Assembly: GCA_965204695.1 (NCBI GenBank)
Contig: OZ242007.1
Location: 3,224,001-3,288,000, forward strand
Source of the DNA: JAHEKD01 sp965204695
GTDB taxonomy: Bacteria > Pseudomonadota > Gammaproteobacteria > Arenicellales > JAHEKD01
DNA length: 64,000 nucleotides
Direction of reading: 5' to 3'
Both the position numbers and the translations under genes were made by a program. The notes under the pieces were generated by a model. The model worked only from the letters and a program-made list of their open reading frames with translations. It was not told the origin of the DNA and did no database searches. Numbering within the stretch: position 1 is the stretch's first letter; each line of letters starts with the position of its first letter. Of the stretch, positions 9,064 through 17,344 are shown one piece after another.

Positions 9064-9654
9064 ATGGCTAAAATGAAATTTCTATGTGATGCAGAGCGAT
9101 GTATCGAATGCAACGGTTGCGTAACTGCCTGTAAAAACGAGCACGAAGTTCCCTGGGGTGTGAATCGGCGCCGTGTTATCACCTTAGGCGATGGTGAATC
9201 TGGTGAGAAATCGATCTCAGTTGCCTGTATGCACTGTACCGATGCGCCTTGCGCTGCGGTTTGCCCGGTGGATTGTTTTTACACCACCGATGATGGTGTG
9301 GTCTTACACGATAAAGACTTGTGTATCGGTTGTGGTTATTGCTTCTACGCCTGCCCGTTTGGAGCACCACAATATCCGCAAGAAAATGCGTTTGGAGTGC
9401 GTGGCAAAATGGATAAGTGCACGTTCTGCGCAGGCGGACCTGAAGATGACAACTCGGTGGCTGAAACCGAAAAATACGGCCGCAACCGTTTGGCCGAAGG
9501 TAAATTGCCACTTTGCGCTGAAATGTGCTCGACCAAAGCGCTGCTGGCAGGTGATGGCGATATGGTGGCCGATATTTATCGTGAACGCATACTCAAGCGT
9601 GGTGGTCGACCCAACACTTGGGGCTGGGAAACGGCTTATGGTGACAATGCTTAA
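9064..9654 (+). CDS. fdhB: Formate dehydrogenase iron-sulfur (beta) subunit
   Basis: 196 residues. Four ferredoxin-like Cys groups can be read: CIECNGCVTACKNEHE, CMHCTDAPCAAVCP, CIGCGYCFYACP, and a last set split between CTFC and LCAEMC, giving four [4Fe-4S] clusters that relay electrons from FdhA to the cytochrome FdhC. There is no signal peptide, as usual for a subunit co-exported with the Tat-bearing partner. SD GGAGG lies at 9051-9055. The stop overlaps the ATG of a small lipoprotein gene, implying coupling. Confidence 0.92.
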   Translation: MAKMKFLCDAERCIECNGCVTACKNEHEVPWGVNRRRVITLGDGESGEKSISVACMHCTDAPCAAVCPVDCFYTTDDGVVLHDKDLCIGCGYCFYACPFGAPQYPQENAFGVRGKMDKCTFCAGGPEDDNSVAETEKYGRNRLAEGKLPLCAEMCSTKALLAGDGDMVADIYRERILKRGGRPNTWGWETAYGDNA

Positions 9655-9847
9655 ACAACCAACAGGGGAGGCAACTCCCCTTAAATTTTTATTACTAACC
9701 ACTTTTTTAGCCGCCTTCGTTTCAGGTTGTGAACAAGTTGAAGATGTAACGATTCATGAGCCCGGTGTTTATCAAGGCGCCACGGATGATTTGTCAGTAG
9801 ACACAGCGGCCTTGCAGGACCGGCTCAAAAACCAAATGGATCGTTAG
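9647..9847 (+). CDS. Small lipoprotein between fdhB and fdhC
   Basis: 66 residues from ATG 9647, which overlaps the fdhB stop (ATGCTTAA); ATG 9638 is an alternative. A short polar N-terminus is followed by the hydrophobic run LKFLLLTTFLAAFVSGC, with a lipobox VSGC and Cys28 as the lipidation site. The mature part is only ~39 residues, acidic, with EPGVYQGATD in the middle. It should be anchored to the periplasmic face of a membrane. I do not recognise the family, but its position inside fdhB-fdhC suggests an accessory subunit or assembly factor of the FDH complex. A GC-rich hairpin lies within its first codons. Confidence 0.6.
   Translation: MLKQPTGEATPLKFLLLTTFLAAFVSGCEQVEDVTIHEPGVYQGATDDLSVDTAALQDRLKNQMDR
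9665..9680 (+). promoter_or_regulatory. GNRA-loop hairpin with T-rich tail inside the fdhB-fdhC junction
   Basis: GGGGAG (9665-9670), loop GCAA (9671-9674), CTCCCC (9675-9680), followed by TTAAATTTTTATT. It looks like a compact intrinsic terminator or RNA-processing stem placed in the first 12 codons of the small lipoprotein gene. It could lower expression of the downstream membrane subunit relative to fdhAB. Confidence 0.45.
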
Positions 9848-9872
9848 TTAACCTACAAGAGATTTGTCTGTC

Positions 9873-10946
9873 ATGAAAACAACAAATACCAAACCGAAAT
9901 CTAAAAATCGATTCAGAGTGATGGGTTGGTCAATGCTGTTTATTGTATTGAGTGCCATGATTTTGCCCACAGCATCGTATCTTTTACCGACAAGTACAAG
10001 TTATGCGCAAGTGACCGACGATCAAAATCATCGAGCGAATTTTTGGCGTGCGGTGCGTGAAGGGCAAGCGGGCTATTCTGCAGTCAGCGGTCCGGAAGCG
10101 GGTGTGTTTATTAATAATGGTGGCCAAAACTGGCGGCAAGTCAGGAATAAAATGATCACCACTTATGGTGGTTGGGCCATCCTGGGATCACTGGCCTTGA
10201 TTTTGTTGTTTTTCCTTATCAAAGGCAAAATTCGAGTAGAAGCTGAAAAATCCGGCATGACCGTTCCTAGATGGACACTGTTTGAACGTACCATGCACTG
10301 GTATACAGCCATCCTTTTCATTGTTCTTTCAATCACTGGCCTTAGTATGTTGTTTGGGCGTGCGGTGTTAATTCCGCTCTTAGGAGGTGAAGGCTTCGCA
10401 GCCTGGGCATCTTTATCGATCAGCTTACATAATATTGTTGGCCCGTTTTTCACTATTGGCGTGTTTGCCATGCTGATTTTCTGGATTAAAAACAATATTC
10501 CCAATGCCACTGACATCAAGTGGTTGACCAGTGGTGGTGGTATTATTGGTAACGCACACCCCAGTGCTGGAAAAGCCAATGGCGGTGAAAAAATCTGGTA
10601 TTGGCTGGTTATTATCGTTGGTTTATTAGCGGTGTGTGGCAGTGGGCTGGTATTAATCGGCTGGGCCGCTCAGTGGGGTCTGGTTGATAACACACGTTCG
10701 ACCATGCAATTCATGCATCAGGTTCACGCCATTGCTGCAGTCATTTGGATTATTGCTTTCTTCGGCCATGCTTATATCGGCACACTAGGCACTGAGGGTG
10801 CGCTAGAGGGTATGACCACAGGCCGGGTCAGTGTTGAATGGGCTAAGCAGCATCACGATCTTTGGTACGACGAAGTCAAAGATGAAGCCAAGCATGCCGA
10901 TGAAATAGAGTTGGATAAAGAACAACCCGACGTTTCAGCGACTTAG
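9873..10946 (+). CDS. fdhC: Formate dehydrogenase cytochrome b (gamma) subunit
   Basis: 357 residues from ATG 9873 (a TTG at 9864 is in frame). There is an N-terminal signal/TM segment, a periplasmic loop with FWRAVREGQAGYSAVSG as in extended FdhC proteins, then four core TM helices. The likely haem-b histidines are in ERTMHWYTAIL, SISLHNIVGP and QFMHQVHAIAAV, with FFGHAYIGTLG in the last helix. The protein accepts electrons from FdhB and reduces quinone in the inner membrane. The C-terminus is an acidic cytoplasmic tail. It lies 25 nt after the lipoprotein gene and completes the fdhAB-lipoprotein-fdhC unit. Confidence 0.9.
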   Translation: MKTTNTKPKSKNRFRVMGWSMLFIVLSAMILPTASYLLPTSTSYAQVTDDQNHRANFWRAVREGQAGYSAVSGPEAGVFINNGGQNWRQVRNKMITTYGGWAILGSLALILLFFLIKGKIRVEAEKSGMTVPRWTLFERTMHWYTAILFIVLSITGLSMLFGRAVLIPLLGGEGFAAWASLSISLHNIVGPFFTIGVFAMLIFWIKNNIPNATDIKWLTSGGGIIGNAHPSAGKANGGEKIWYWLVIIVGLLAVCGSGLVLIGWAAQWGLVDNTRSTMQFMHQVHAIAAVIWIIAFFGHAYIGTLGTEGALEGMTTGRVSVEWAKQHHDLWYDEVKDEAKHADEIELDKEQPDVSAT

Positions 10947-11003
10947 TTCACATTTACAATAACCTTGCAAGCTGTCTGCAAGCGGTGCTTAAATTGAGCC
11001 GTT

Positions 11004-11549
11004 ATGCATAAATTCCCTGATTCCATTATCCGCAGTATGCAACAAAGCGGCGCCATGATTACTTGTGTGCCGGTGCAGTTCGATGGCGGTATCTGGGAAT
11101 CAGCGGTTTTCTTTGAACTCGGTGGGGATGAGTGTCAGCACGACAGAGAGATTTTGAGCGCCAGTGATAAAGCCATTCCGGTGACTCTGGAGGCTGAGTT
11201 GATTGAACATAACAGTGCCAGTGTAGTAATGCTCAGGTTTGAAGTATTAACTGATGTGGAAAACCCTTTAGCTGGGGAAGTGTTAATCGTACCAGGACTA
11301 GGTGATATTCAGTTTGAGACACTCAAACATTTGAGTGAACAACAAAATTTACGCTTCTATTTTTCTGATGATTACTACAATGTTATTCATTCTCAGCAAA
11401 TACTGTTAAGTGATCAGGAGCGAGGCGGTTATGCCCAAATTCTTGAGCAGGTGATCAGCCATGATGCCTTGATCAGGCTTACAGGTAAGTACAATGCCAT
11501 GTCAGCATTGTCAGAAATAGTCGGCCATTATGATATTAGAACAACGTAA
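11004..11549 (+). CDS. Unknown protein of the FDH locus
   Basis: 181 residues, soluble, acidic, no signal peptide. Predicted beta-rich in the N-terminal two thirds (MITCVPVQFDGGIWESAVFF, ASVVMLRFEVLTDV, GEVLIVPGLGDIQ) and helical at the C-terminus. It contains two cysteines only and no obvious catalytic motif. I do not recognise the family. The gene lies 57 nt after fdhC and 7 nt before the ankyrin gene on the same strand, so it is part of the FDH operon tail. It could be an FDH-locus accessory protein like the DUF6505/DUF6352 genes seen near alphaproteobacterial FDHs, but I cannot match it to them. Confidence 0.55.
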   Translation: MHKFPDSIIRSMQQSGAMITCVPVQFDGGIWESAVFFELGGDECQHDREILSASDKAIPVTLEAELIEHNSASVVMLRFEVLTDVENPLAGEVLIVPGLGDIQFETLKHLSEQQNLRFYFSDDYYNVIHSQQILLSDQERGGYAQILEQVISHDALIRLTGKYNAMSALSEIVGHYDIRTT

Positions 11550-11556
11550 TTAGCCT

Positions 11557-12300
11557 ATGCATTCGGCAATAAAAACAATAATGCTCGTGGCTTTTTTAAC
11601 GTCGATTTCTTCACTCGTCTACGCCAATAACAATCTGTTTTTACATGCGATTAATAGTGATGATGTTGAGCTTATCGCTCAACTTATTGATAGTGAAGTT
11701 GACGTCAACATAGCCGATGGTAATGGTAAAACCGCACTAATGATTGCTGCCAAAGCTGGAGCAGGCGAACTGGTGGGTAGGCTGTTAGCGAAAGGAGCAA
11801 AGCCCGACAGTAAAAACGATAATGGCGGCAGTGCAATTATGTTTGCCTGCATCAAAGGTGATTTACAGACCGTTGAACGATTGCTCGATGAAGACGTTGA
11901 TGTCGATGCCAAAGGCTCTAACGGATGGAGTGCCTTGATGATTGCTTCGGCCAAGGGACATGCCGAGGTGGTGAAGTTATTACTCGATGAGCAGGCCGAT
12001 GTGAATAACAAAGATGTTTATGACTGGACGCCCCTGCACAGGGCCAGTTATGAGAATCGCAAATACGTAGTCGAGTTACTATTGGCGCAGGAAGATATTC
12101 AAGTTAATGCACAAGATGATCAGGGAGCGACGGCTTTGCATCATGCTGCGGTACAAGGCAATGTGGAGATCAGCAAATTATTGATGACCCATGGCGCTGA
12201 CAAAACGTTAACAGATACTGTGGGCAGAACAGCAAAGCAGTATGCCTTACAAAAAGGCCATTCAACACTGGCTACCTTACTACAGACAGAATCAAGTTAA
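11557..12300 (+). CDS. Exported ankyrin-repeat protein
   Basis: 247 residues. The N-terminal IKTIMLVAFLTSISSLVYA is a Sec-type signal ending in a VYA site. After it come about six ankyrin repeats, each with the usual G-x-TAL and LLL/LLxxGAD phrasing (GNGKTALMIAAKAG, GWSALMIASAKGHAEVVKLL, DWTPLHRAS, GATALHHAAVQG, GRTAKQYALQKGH). It should be a periplasmic protein-protein interaction module. Its stop overlaps the next start (TAATG), so it is cotranscribed with the ligase-like gene. A periplasmic ankyrin protein in an FDH locus might protect or scaffold the exported complex (inference). Confidence 0.75.
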   Translation: MHSAIKTIMLVAFLTSISSLVYANNNLFLHAINSDDVELIAQLIDSEVDVNIADGNGKTALMIAAKAGAGELVGRLLAKGAKPDSKNDNGGSAIMFACIKGDLQTVERLLDEDVDVDAKGSNGWSALMIASAKGHAEVVKLLLDEQADVNNKDVYDWTPLHRASYENRKYVVELLLAQEDIQVNAQDDQGATALHHAAVQGNVEISKLLMTHGADKTLTDTVGRTAKQYALQKGHSTLATLLQTESS

Positions 12301-13085
12301 TGATTGCGGCTGAATCATACTTAAGCACAAACAATCCGGAATTACCCGCGGCCTATAACTTGCTCGTGTTAGATCAAGTTAAATGTGTGCGTGAAAGCGG
12401 GTCTGACTTAGCCGCACAGGACTATGATGAAGGCACAATTGTATGGGTGAAGAGTCAAGCCGATGCCAGAGCAAGACTCAATAAGCAGTGGCTTAGTCAT
12501 GATGGTGATCTGCATTGTGCAATCGTATTACGGCCCGAGTTTGATCCACAAAAATACCAGGAGATACTCATCGTTGCGATTGTCAGTTTAGGCAATGCCA
12601 TTGCCGGCCATGTGTCTGCGATGACGGCACTGGGTTATTGTTGGCCTAATGACATTATGATTGCCAGGGATAAGATTGCCTCAGTCTGGTTGGACCAAGG
12701 TATTTCAGAAATGGGTGAGTGGTTAGTCATCAGTGCCAGTGTCAATATTTCCAGCACTACCCATTCACAAGATATTAATGCAATCAGCATTCACCAGGCG
12801 GAAGGAAACAAAACACTTACAACTCAAATGTTATTGGAGTCTTATGCGCGTGAATTCATTAAGCAGATTAATAACTGGGCAGAACGCGGCTTTGACTATA
12901 TTTTTAAGCAGTGGCAGGTGAGATTACAGAGTGACGATAATCGAGTTGAGCTGAACACCAGGAAGAAGGTCTATTCAGGTATTGTAAAAGCCGTCACGCC
13001 AAGTGCTGAGTTACGACTAGAGACCGATGACGGTAAAGTCACCACTATAAGCTTATCTGATTACATGGAACTGGGGCATGGCTGA
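12300..13085 (+). CDS. Biotin/lipoate protein ligase-family protein of the FDH locus
   Basis: 261 residues. The fold of the biotin/lipoate ligase family is suggested by the central CAIVLRPEFDPQKYQE strand-helix, LGNAIAGHV and GYCWPNDIMIARDKIASVWL, the last matching the KWPNDV/I motif of BirA-type ligases (here CWPNDI; the usual Lys before Trp is Cys). The C-terminus ending EDDGK-type beta strands resembles the small C-terminal domain (DUF4444-like). Such proteins are known next to FDH genes in proteobacteria, with no proven substrate. Loss of the Lys suggests that it may not act as a normal biotin ligase. It overlaps the ankyrin gene by 1 nt and the Rieske-like gene by 8 nt. Confidence 0.65.
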   Translation: MIAAESYLSTNNPELPAAYNLLVLDQVKCVRESGSDLAAQDYDEGTIVWVKSQADARARLNKQWLSHDGDLHCAIVLRPEFDPQKYQEILIVAIVSLGNAIAGHVSAMTALGYCWPNDIMIARDKIASVWLDQGISEMGEWLVISASVNISSTTHSQDINAISIHQAEGNKTLTTQMLLESYAREFIKQINNWAERGFDYIFKQWQVRLQSDDNRVELNTRKKVYSGIVKAVTPSAELRLETDDGKVTTISLSDYMELGHG

Positions 13086-13803
13086 GCAGATAAATCGGCG
13101 AAGATTTTTCAAAGGCTGCTTATCGGCCACAGCGCTGGTTGTGGCTAATCCGACACTGTTGGCTCAAGCAGGCAGTCAATACAAACCCTACAATCGGGTA
13201 TTGCTGACAGGTCAAAATGACCAACCGGTGACGTCCAATTCGCTTAAAAAAAATCAATGTTATATCTTCAACTATCCATACATTTCCACGCCGTGTTTTT
13301 TGATTAATCTGGGCCAGGCCGTTACGACTGAGCAGCAATTAAGCACTGAGGAGGGCCGACAATATCATTGGCCAGGTGGAATCGGGCCGGATCAATCCAT
13401 CGTCTCATTCGCAGCCATTTGCGCACATAAAATGAGCTACCCGACTAAGCAGATCAGTTTTATTAATTATCGTCCTGAGCACAAGATTGCCGACACAAAC
13501 AGTTCGCAACAAGTCATATTTTGTTGTTCGGAGAGAAGTATGTATGACCCAGCCAAAGGAGCGCAGGTGATGTCAGGTCCGGCACCGCAACCGTTAACCA
13601 CCATCGTAGTCGAATATGATGTCAGCCAGGATCACTATTATGCTGTCGGCACACTGGGCTCTGAACTATATGAAAATTTCTTCCAGCGTTTTGGATTTAG
13701 TCTTGCCCTGGAAAGTCAACTTGATGATGCCGAAAAGATAATCGAAAGCAGTACTAGGATTTATCATCAAAGTGAATATAGTGAGCATCAACAAGCATGT
13801 TGA
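13078..13803 (+). CDS. Tat-exported Rieske-like protein with an incomplete ligand set
   Basis: 241 residues. The Tat signal INRRRFFKG at the N-terminus is followed by a hydrophobic stretch and an LAQA cleavage region. The body resembles a Rieske [2Fe-2S] domain: box 1 is C115-A-H117 in AAICAHKM, and box 2 is at 149-152, CCSERSMYDP. A classical Rieske box 2 is CxxH; here Glu152 or Arg153 occupies the His position, depending on alignment. The flanking GPAPQPL after box 2 is typical of Rieske proteins. It should be periplasmic and perhaps part of a quinol or cytochrome electron path for the FDH. Whether it binds a cluster is uncertain. The gene ends the coupled ankyrin-ligase-Rieske group. Confidence 0.65.
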   Translation: MAEQINRRRFFKGCLSATALVVANPTLLAQAGSQYKPYNRVLLTGQNDQPVTSNSLKKNQCYIFNYPYISTPCFLINLGQAVTTEQQLSTEEGRQYHWPGGIGPDQSIVSFAAICAHKMSYPTKQISFINYRPEHKIADTNSSQQVIFCCSERSMYDPAKGAQVMSGPAPQPLTTIVVEYDVSQDHYYAVGTLGSELYENFFQRFGFSLALESQLDDAEKIIESSTRIYHQSEYSEHQQAC

Positions 13804-13848
13804 TCTAAAATCTAGTCATCTTTTCAACCAAGTGGACGCTTTATAGTC

Positions 13849-14919
13849 ATGTCGGTAGCCCAAGAACAAATCGAAGAGCAACTAAAATCCATAATTGATC
13901 CTCATACTGAACTCGATTTGGTTGCGGGTAATTCAATTAAGGCTATCAAGGTTGATGGTGACAAAGTCAGCATTGATGTTGCTTTAGGCTATCCTGCTAA
14001 AAGTTGGCATCCAGAGCTTGCCCAACTCATTCAGCAGAAAGTGGTTAATGCAGAAGTTTCAGTTAATGCCGATATGGTCGCTCATAAAGTTCAGGAAGGT
14101 GTTAAGCCTCTAAAAGGTGTAAAAAACATGATTGCCATCGCCTCGGGAAAAGGGGGTGTGGGGAAATCAACGCTTACGGCTAATTTTGCATTGGCTTTAT
14201 CTGCCGAAGGTGCCAAAGTCGGCGTGCTGGACGCTGATATCTATGGGCCAAGCCAACCGAGGATGTTGGGCGTAAGTGGTCGACCCTCATCAACAGACGG
14301 CAAAACCCTGGAACCCTTATCCGGTTATAACCTGCAAATCATGTCAATCGGATTTCTAGTTGATGAAGAATCCCCAATGATCTGGCGTGGACCGATGGTC
14401 ACCCAGGCACTTGAACAAATGCTGCAAAACACCCATTGGGACGATCTCGATTATCTCATTATTGACCTGCCACCCGGCACTGGCGATACCCAACTGACCC
14501 TGGCACAAAAAGTGCCAGTATCAGGCTCATTGATTGTGACCACACCGCAGGACATTGCCTTACTTGATGCTCGCAAGGCCTACAAAATGTTCGAAAAAGT
14601 TGACATCCCGGTGTTAGGCGTGGTCGAAAACATGAGCACCCATATTTGCTCCAACTGTGGCCACGAAGAACATATCTTCGGTAGTCAGGGTGGGAAAAAA
14701 ATGGCAGACCAATATGAGCTGAACTTTCTCGGTGATATCCCGCTTGACATCACCATCCGCGAAAACGCCGACGGTGGTCAACCCACTGTAATTGCCGACC
14801 CGGACGGCCCAATCGCCCAAAAATACAAAACCATCGCCCGCAAAGCTGCCGCCAAACTCGCCCTGCGCAAAAAAGACTACAGCGATAAGTTTCCAAATAT
14901 TACGATTCATCCGGGATAG
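13849..14919 (+). CDS. apbC: Iron-sulfur cluster carrier ATPase ApbC/Mrp
   Basis: 356 residues. An N-terminal MIP18/DUF59-like domain (about 1-85) precedes a deviant Walker A P-loop SGKGGVGKST (99-108), DADIYGPSQP, DLPPGTGDTQLT and the CxxC pair in ICSNCGHEE that binds a bridging [4Fe-4S] cluster. It loads Fe-S clusters onto apo-proteins in the cytoplasm. Placed directly after an Fe-S-rich FDH locus it could serve FdhB, the ferredoxin and the Rieske-like protein, but apbC is also a general housekeeping gene. It starts 45 nt after the Rieske-like gene and is followed by a perfect hairpin. Confidence 0.92.
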   Translation: MSVAQEQIEEQLKSIIDPHTELDLVAGNSIKAIKVDGDKVSIDVALGYPAKSWHPELAQLIQQKVVNAEVSVNADMVAHKVQEGVKPLKGVKNMIAIASGKGGVGKSTLTANFALALSAEGAKVGVLDADIYGPSQPRMLGVSGRPSSTDGKTLEPLSGYNLQIMSIGFLVDEESPMIWRGPMVTQALEQMLQNTHWDDLDYLIIDLPPGTGDTQLTLAQKVPVSGSLIVTTPQDIALLDARKAYKMFEKVDIPVLGVVENMSTHICSNCGHEEHIFGSQGGKKMADQYELNFLGDIPLDITIRENADGGQPTVIADPDGPIAQKYKTIARKAAAKLALRKKDYSDKFPNITIHPG

Positions 14920-14921
14920 TA

Positions 14922-14952
14922 TTTCTAGAGTAACCCCACGTCACTCTAGAAA
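14922..14952. terminator. Perfect 10-bp hairpin after apbC
   Basis: TTTCTAGAGT (14922-14931) pairs with ACTCTAGAAA (14943-14952) across an 11-nt loop. It starts 2 nt after the apbC stop. There is no long T-run, so it may be a processing or stabilising stem as much as a terminator. Being symmetrical, it could serve both strands. Confidence 0.45.
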
Positions 14953-15032
14953 GCGTAATAACCTCTAAGTTAAAGACTTTTCAACGAGTTGTCATAACCA
15001 ACACAAATAAGGTTGTCCATTTAGGTTGGCTC

Positions 15033-15719
15033 TTATGACTTACCATCAAATAAATTATCTAAAACTTCCTTCAATGGTGGGGGAGCTGGTTCAAGGGGCT
15101 CACCAAATACTTTCTCGTATTTACGCTCAATATCCTCTATCTCATCCGCGTACTCATCCAGTAGATCACGTAACTCGCTCATTCTAACTTCATCTTCATA
15201 AGTAGGAGTGTCACCAGCATGTTGCTCTATTCTTTGCAGTTGATCAAAAACATCCTCCATATCGTCCCGGACGTTTGCTGCTTCATTCCGCATTTGCTGT
15301 TGACGTAATTCAGTTTCTTTCCCCGTTTCGGGCGTTTGAATATTTTCCTCACTACCTTCCTTATCTGTGCCATCAACATCGCGTTTAGCATTAGGAGTAT
15401 GTTCGATTCCACATAGTTGCTGAGCGCTTATACTAAGCCGACTACAACTAGTTGCGTAATGTGAACCTGAACAAACCTTACGTGCTAAATCTCTGCGACT
15501 TTTTGCTGCTGCCGAATAGTAAGCTCGCCGTTTTTCATATTTCTTGGCAGCTTTGAGTGACGTTTCAATACTTGAAACTACATCATCACATATATCGAAG
15601 TCGCTATCACTGGCAACTGATGTGTAGGTTAAAACTGAGTGAGCAACAATTAAAATACAGTGGAAGCCGAGCCTGGAAGCTTTCAGGCTGCTGCTTAGTT
15701 GTTTTGTATATCTTATCAA
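15033..15719 (-). CDS. Hypothetical exported coiled-coil protein
   Basis: 228 residues on the minus strand. The N-terminus has a hydrophobic segment (FHCILIVAHSVLTYTSVAS) after a short basic lead, likely a signal peptide. Then comes a Cys-containing region with four cysteines (CDDVV, RKVCSG, ATSCS, LCGIE) that may form disulfides, a charged Glu/Lys-rich linker, and a predicted coiled coil (LRQQQMRNEAANVRDDMED and EDEVRMSELRDLLDEYADE). The C-terminus is Pro-rich. I do not recognise a family. It converges on apbC and lies next to the IS4 element; the ~200 bp between it and the element hold no gene I can see. Confidence 0.5.
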   Translation of the reverse strand: MIRYTKQLSSSLKASRLGFHCILIVAHSVLTYTSVASDSDFDICDDVVSSIETSLKAAKKYEKRRAYYSAAAKSRRDLARKVCSGSHYATSCSRLSISAQQLCGIEHTPNAKRDVDGTDKEGSEENIQTPETGKETELRQQQMRNEAANVRDDMEDVFDQLQRIEQHAGDTPTYEDEVRMSELRDLLDEYADEIEDIERKYEKVFGEPLEPAPPPLKEVLDNLFDGKS

Positions 15720-15916
15720 CTTCTCAAACCTACATCTTCAACCATAGCTCACCAAGTTAACGGCCTTACTATAAAGTTCATTCACATTATTGAAATTAAA
15801 ACGCATGCTCCATCAATATAGATTCAATCGTAATCAACAGCCGATTCTCAACTATAAGGCAACTGGCGCTGGAATAAAAAAGTTGCTCTAACGGGGAAAG
15901 AAATAGGGTCTGACCC

Positions 15917-15932
15917 GAATGGCACTTACTTA
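15917..15932. repeat. Left terminal inverted repeat of the IS4 element
   Basis: GAATGGCACTTACTTA, an exact inverse complement of 17329-17344. The transposase stop codon region begins just inside it. Confidence 0.85.
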
Positions 15933-17236
15933 ATTTTTTTAAGATGTCCATATTGTATGATATTTTTCCTTGCCCGATCTCTGGGAACGGTTAGTAGTGA
16001 ATAGGCCTTAGGCCTTCGTTTTACGGCCCGCGGTTCTATTCGGCCTGGACGGTTAGCCACTTTCTGCTGGGCGATCATGTGCAATATAGCCGCACGATGT
16101 TCAGGCGTAGCGTCGGTCACTTTTATTGATACGATCAGCCACAGTTGCAAGCTGTGCTTGAAACTCAAGTTTCGAGGGTTAATGTCGACTAATAATGCTG
16201 ATTGCACCATCATCCAACGGATCAGGTTATATGCCAACAGGTACACCCAGACTTCTTTCTCAATCATATCAGGGGATTTGCAACTCAGCACGTTCATCCC
16301 TAGGGTGTCTTTGATGTTGCGAAGATCAAGCTCGATATGCCAACGGGACTTATATAGTGCTTTAAGTTCGGATTTGGGGGCTGCCTTAGGGCAGATGAGT
16401 GTCGTCACCATCGTTTTAGCACCCGCTCTAAACTCTCTGACGGTAATGGACGCGGGGGCTGAATCAAAGTAGGCTTGGCTCATCCACTGCGGTTTGGTCT
16501 TGGGTTTTGCTAATGTGATTAAATGGTCGCGTTGCCCCAATCGTTTCCCTTTTCTAAAGTCTGTGACACGTTGTCTAGCTCCTTGCTGTTCCATTAATAG
16601 ATCAATCCCCCGGCTCTGTAGGTCCAACATAAAGAACCATGTTGCAAAGAATGAATCACCCATAACAATATCACCCGGCTTAAACGTATCGGTCAAGGTG
16701 CGTAATAAGCTCTGTTCATCAGTACCTTTGCCATTAAATCGCCCCATTGTCGCATTCAGCAAGGCACCGGTAGCTAAACAGGTGATCCCAACAATACGAC
16801 AGATTGGAAAACCCAACCCCGGTCTCTGAGCACGCCGTCCCTGCCAAAGCCACTCACTGGATGATTCGCTTTCAATTAACTCACCAACATGCAGGGCTAA
16901 ATTCATAACCATTGATTTGGGTAAACGCTGGCGGGCTCGGCAATAACCGCCCGTGTGGGTACTCACTGGTGCTAATCCACCAACCAGTCGATCAACGGCC
17001 GTTTGGTTGACTATATTCTGACACGAACGGTCAGCACTCATAGCTTGGGTCAGAAATAACGATAACGTTTCTGTTGGGGGATACTGGCGTTCTCGATGAT
17101 CGGGGAGTAATGATTCCACCGTATCAAACAGTTCATCACTTGTGAGCAGATTAAAGTAGCTATAGCTACTACTGGAACTTGCATAATATTCCACACGTTT
17201 ACGTTGATGACGGGTACGGGAAAGCGTATTATTCAT
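15926..17236 (-). pseudogene. IS4-family transposase lacking the first catalytic Asp segment
   Basis: 436 residues, reading frame intact. The Y-(2)-R-(3)-E-(6)-K signature is present (YKSRWHIELDLRNIK) and so is the second-Asp region (GDIVMGDSFFATW). However, WLWQGR runs straight into RAQRPGLGFPICR. In relatives known to me about 28 residues lie between them, including the VDGTT motif with the first Asp of the DDE triad. The DNA at about 16815-16840 shows a clean in-frame join. The product is therefore a DDE transposase missing D1 and should be inactive, although its frame has not yet decayed. I start it at ATG 17236, just inside the right repeat. Confidence 0.8.
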
Positions 17237-17328
17237 GGGTAAGTTGGTCCTGTGGTGAGTCGTGGTTTTAGCGAATTAAAGCTTACCATTGGATCAGCTT
17301 TTTTGAAATTAATTCAACTACTTATCAA

Positions 17329-17344
17329 TAAGTAAGTGCCATTC
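17329..17344. repeat. Right terminal inverted repeat of the IS4 element
   Basis: TAAGTAAGTGCCATTC, the exact complement of the left end. It is followed outside by GGGTCTGACTC, the right copy of the apparent target duplication. Confidence 0.85.

Larger units (their letters stand above)
15917..17344 (-). mobile_element. IS4-family insertion sequence, 1428 bp, probably non-autonomous
   Basis: The ends are perfect 16-bp inverted repeats: GAATGGCACTTACTTA (15917-15932) and its complement (17329-17344). Outside them lie GGGTCTGACCC (15906-15916) and GGGTCTGACTC (17345-17355), an 11-bp direct repeat with one mismatch, as expected for an IS4-type target duplication. One gene fills the element; it has lost its first catalytic residue, so movement would need a transposase from an intact copy. 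Confidence 0.85.

Noticed and set aside
9191..9847. 218-residue ORF overlapping fdhB
   Set aside because: Only its last 66 residues (from 9647) look real (lipoprotein); the rest is an off-frame reading of fdhB.
13849..14919. apbC as a ParA-type partition gene
   Set aside because: The DUF59 head, CxxC pair and lack of ParB or parS nearby support the Fe-S carrier ApbC.
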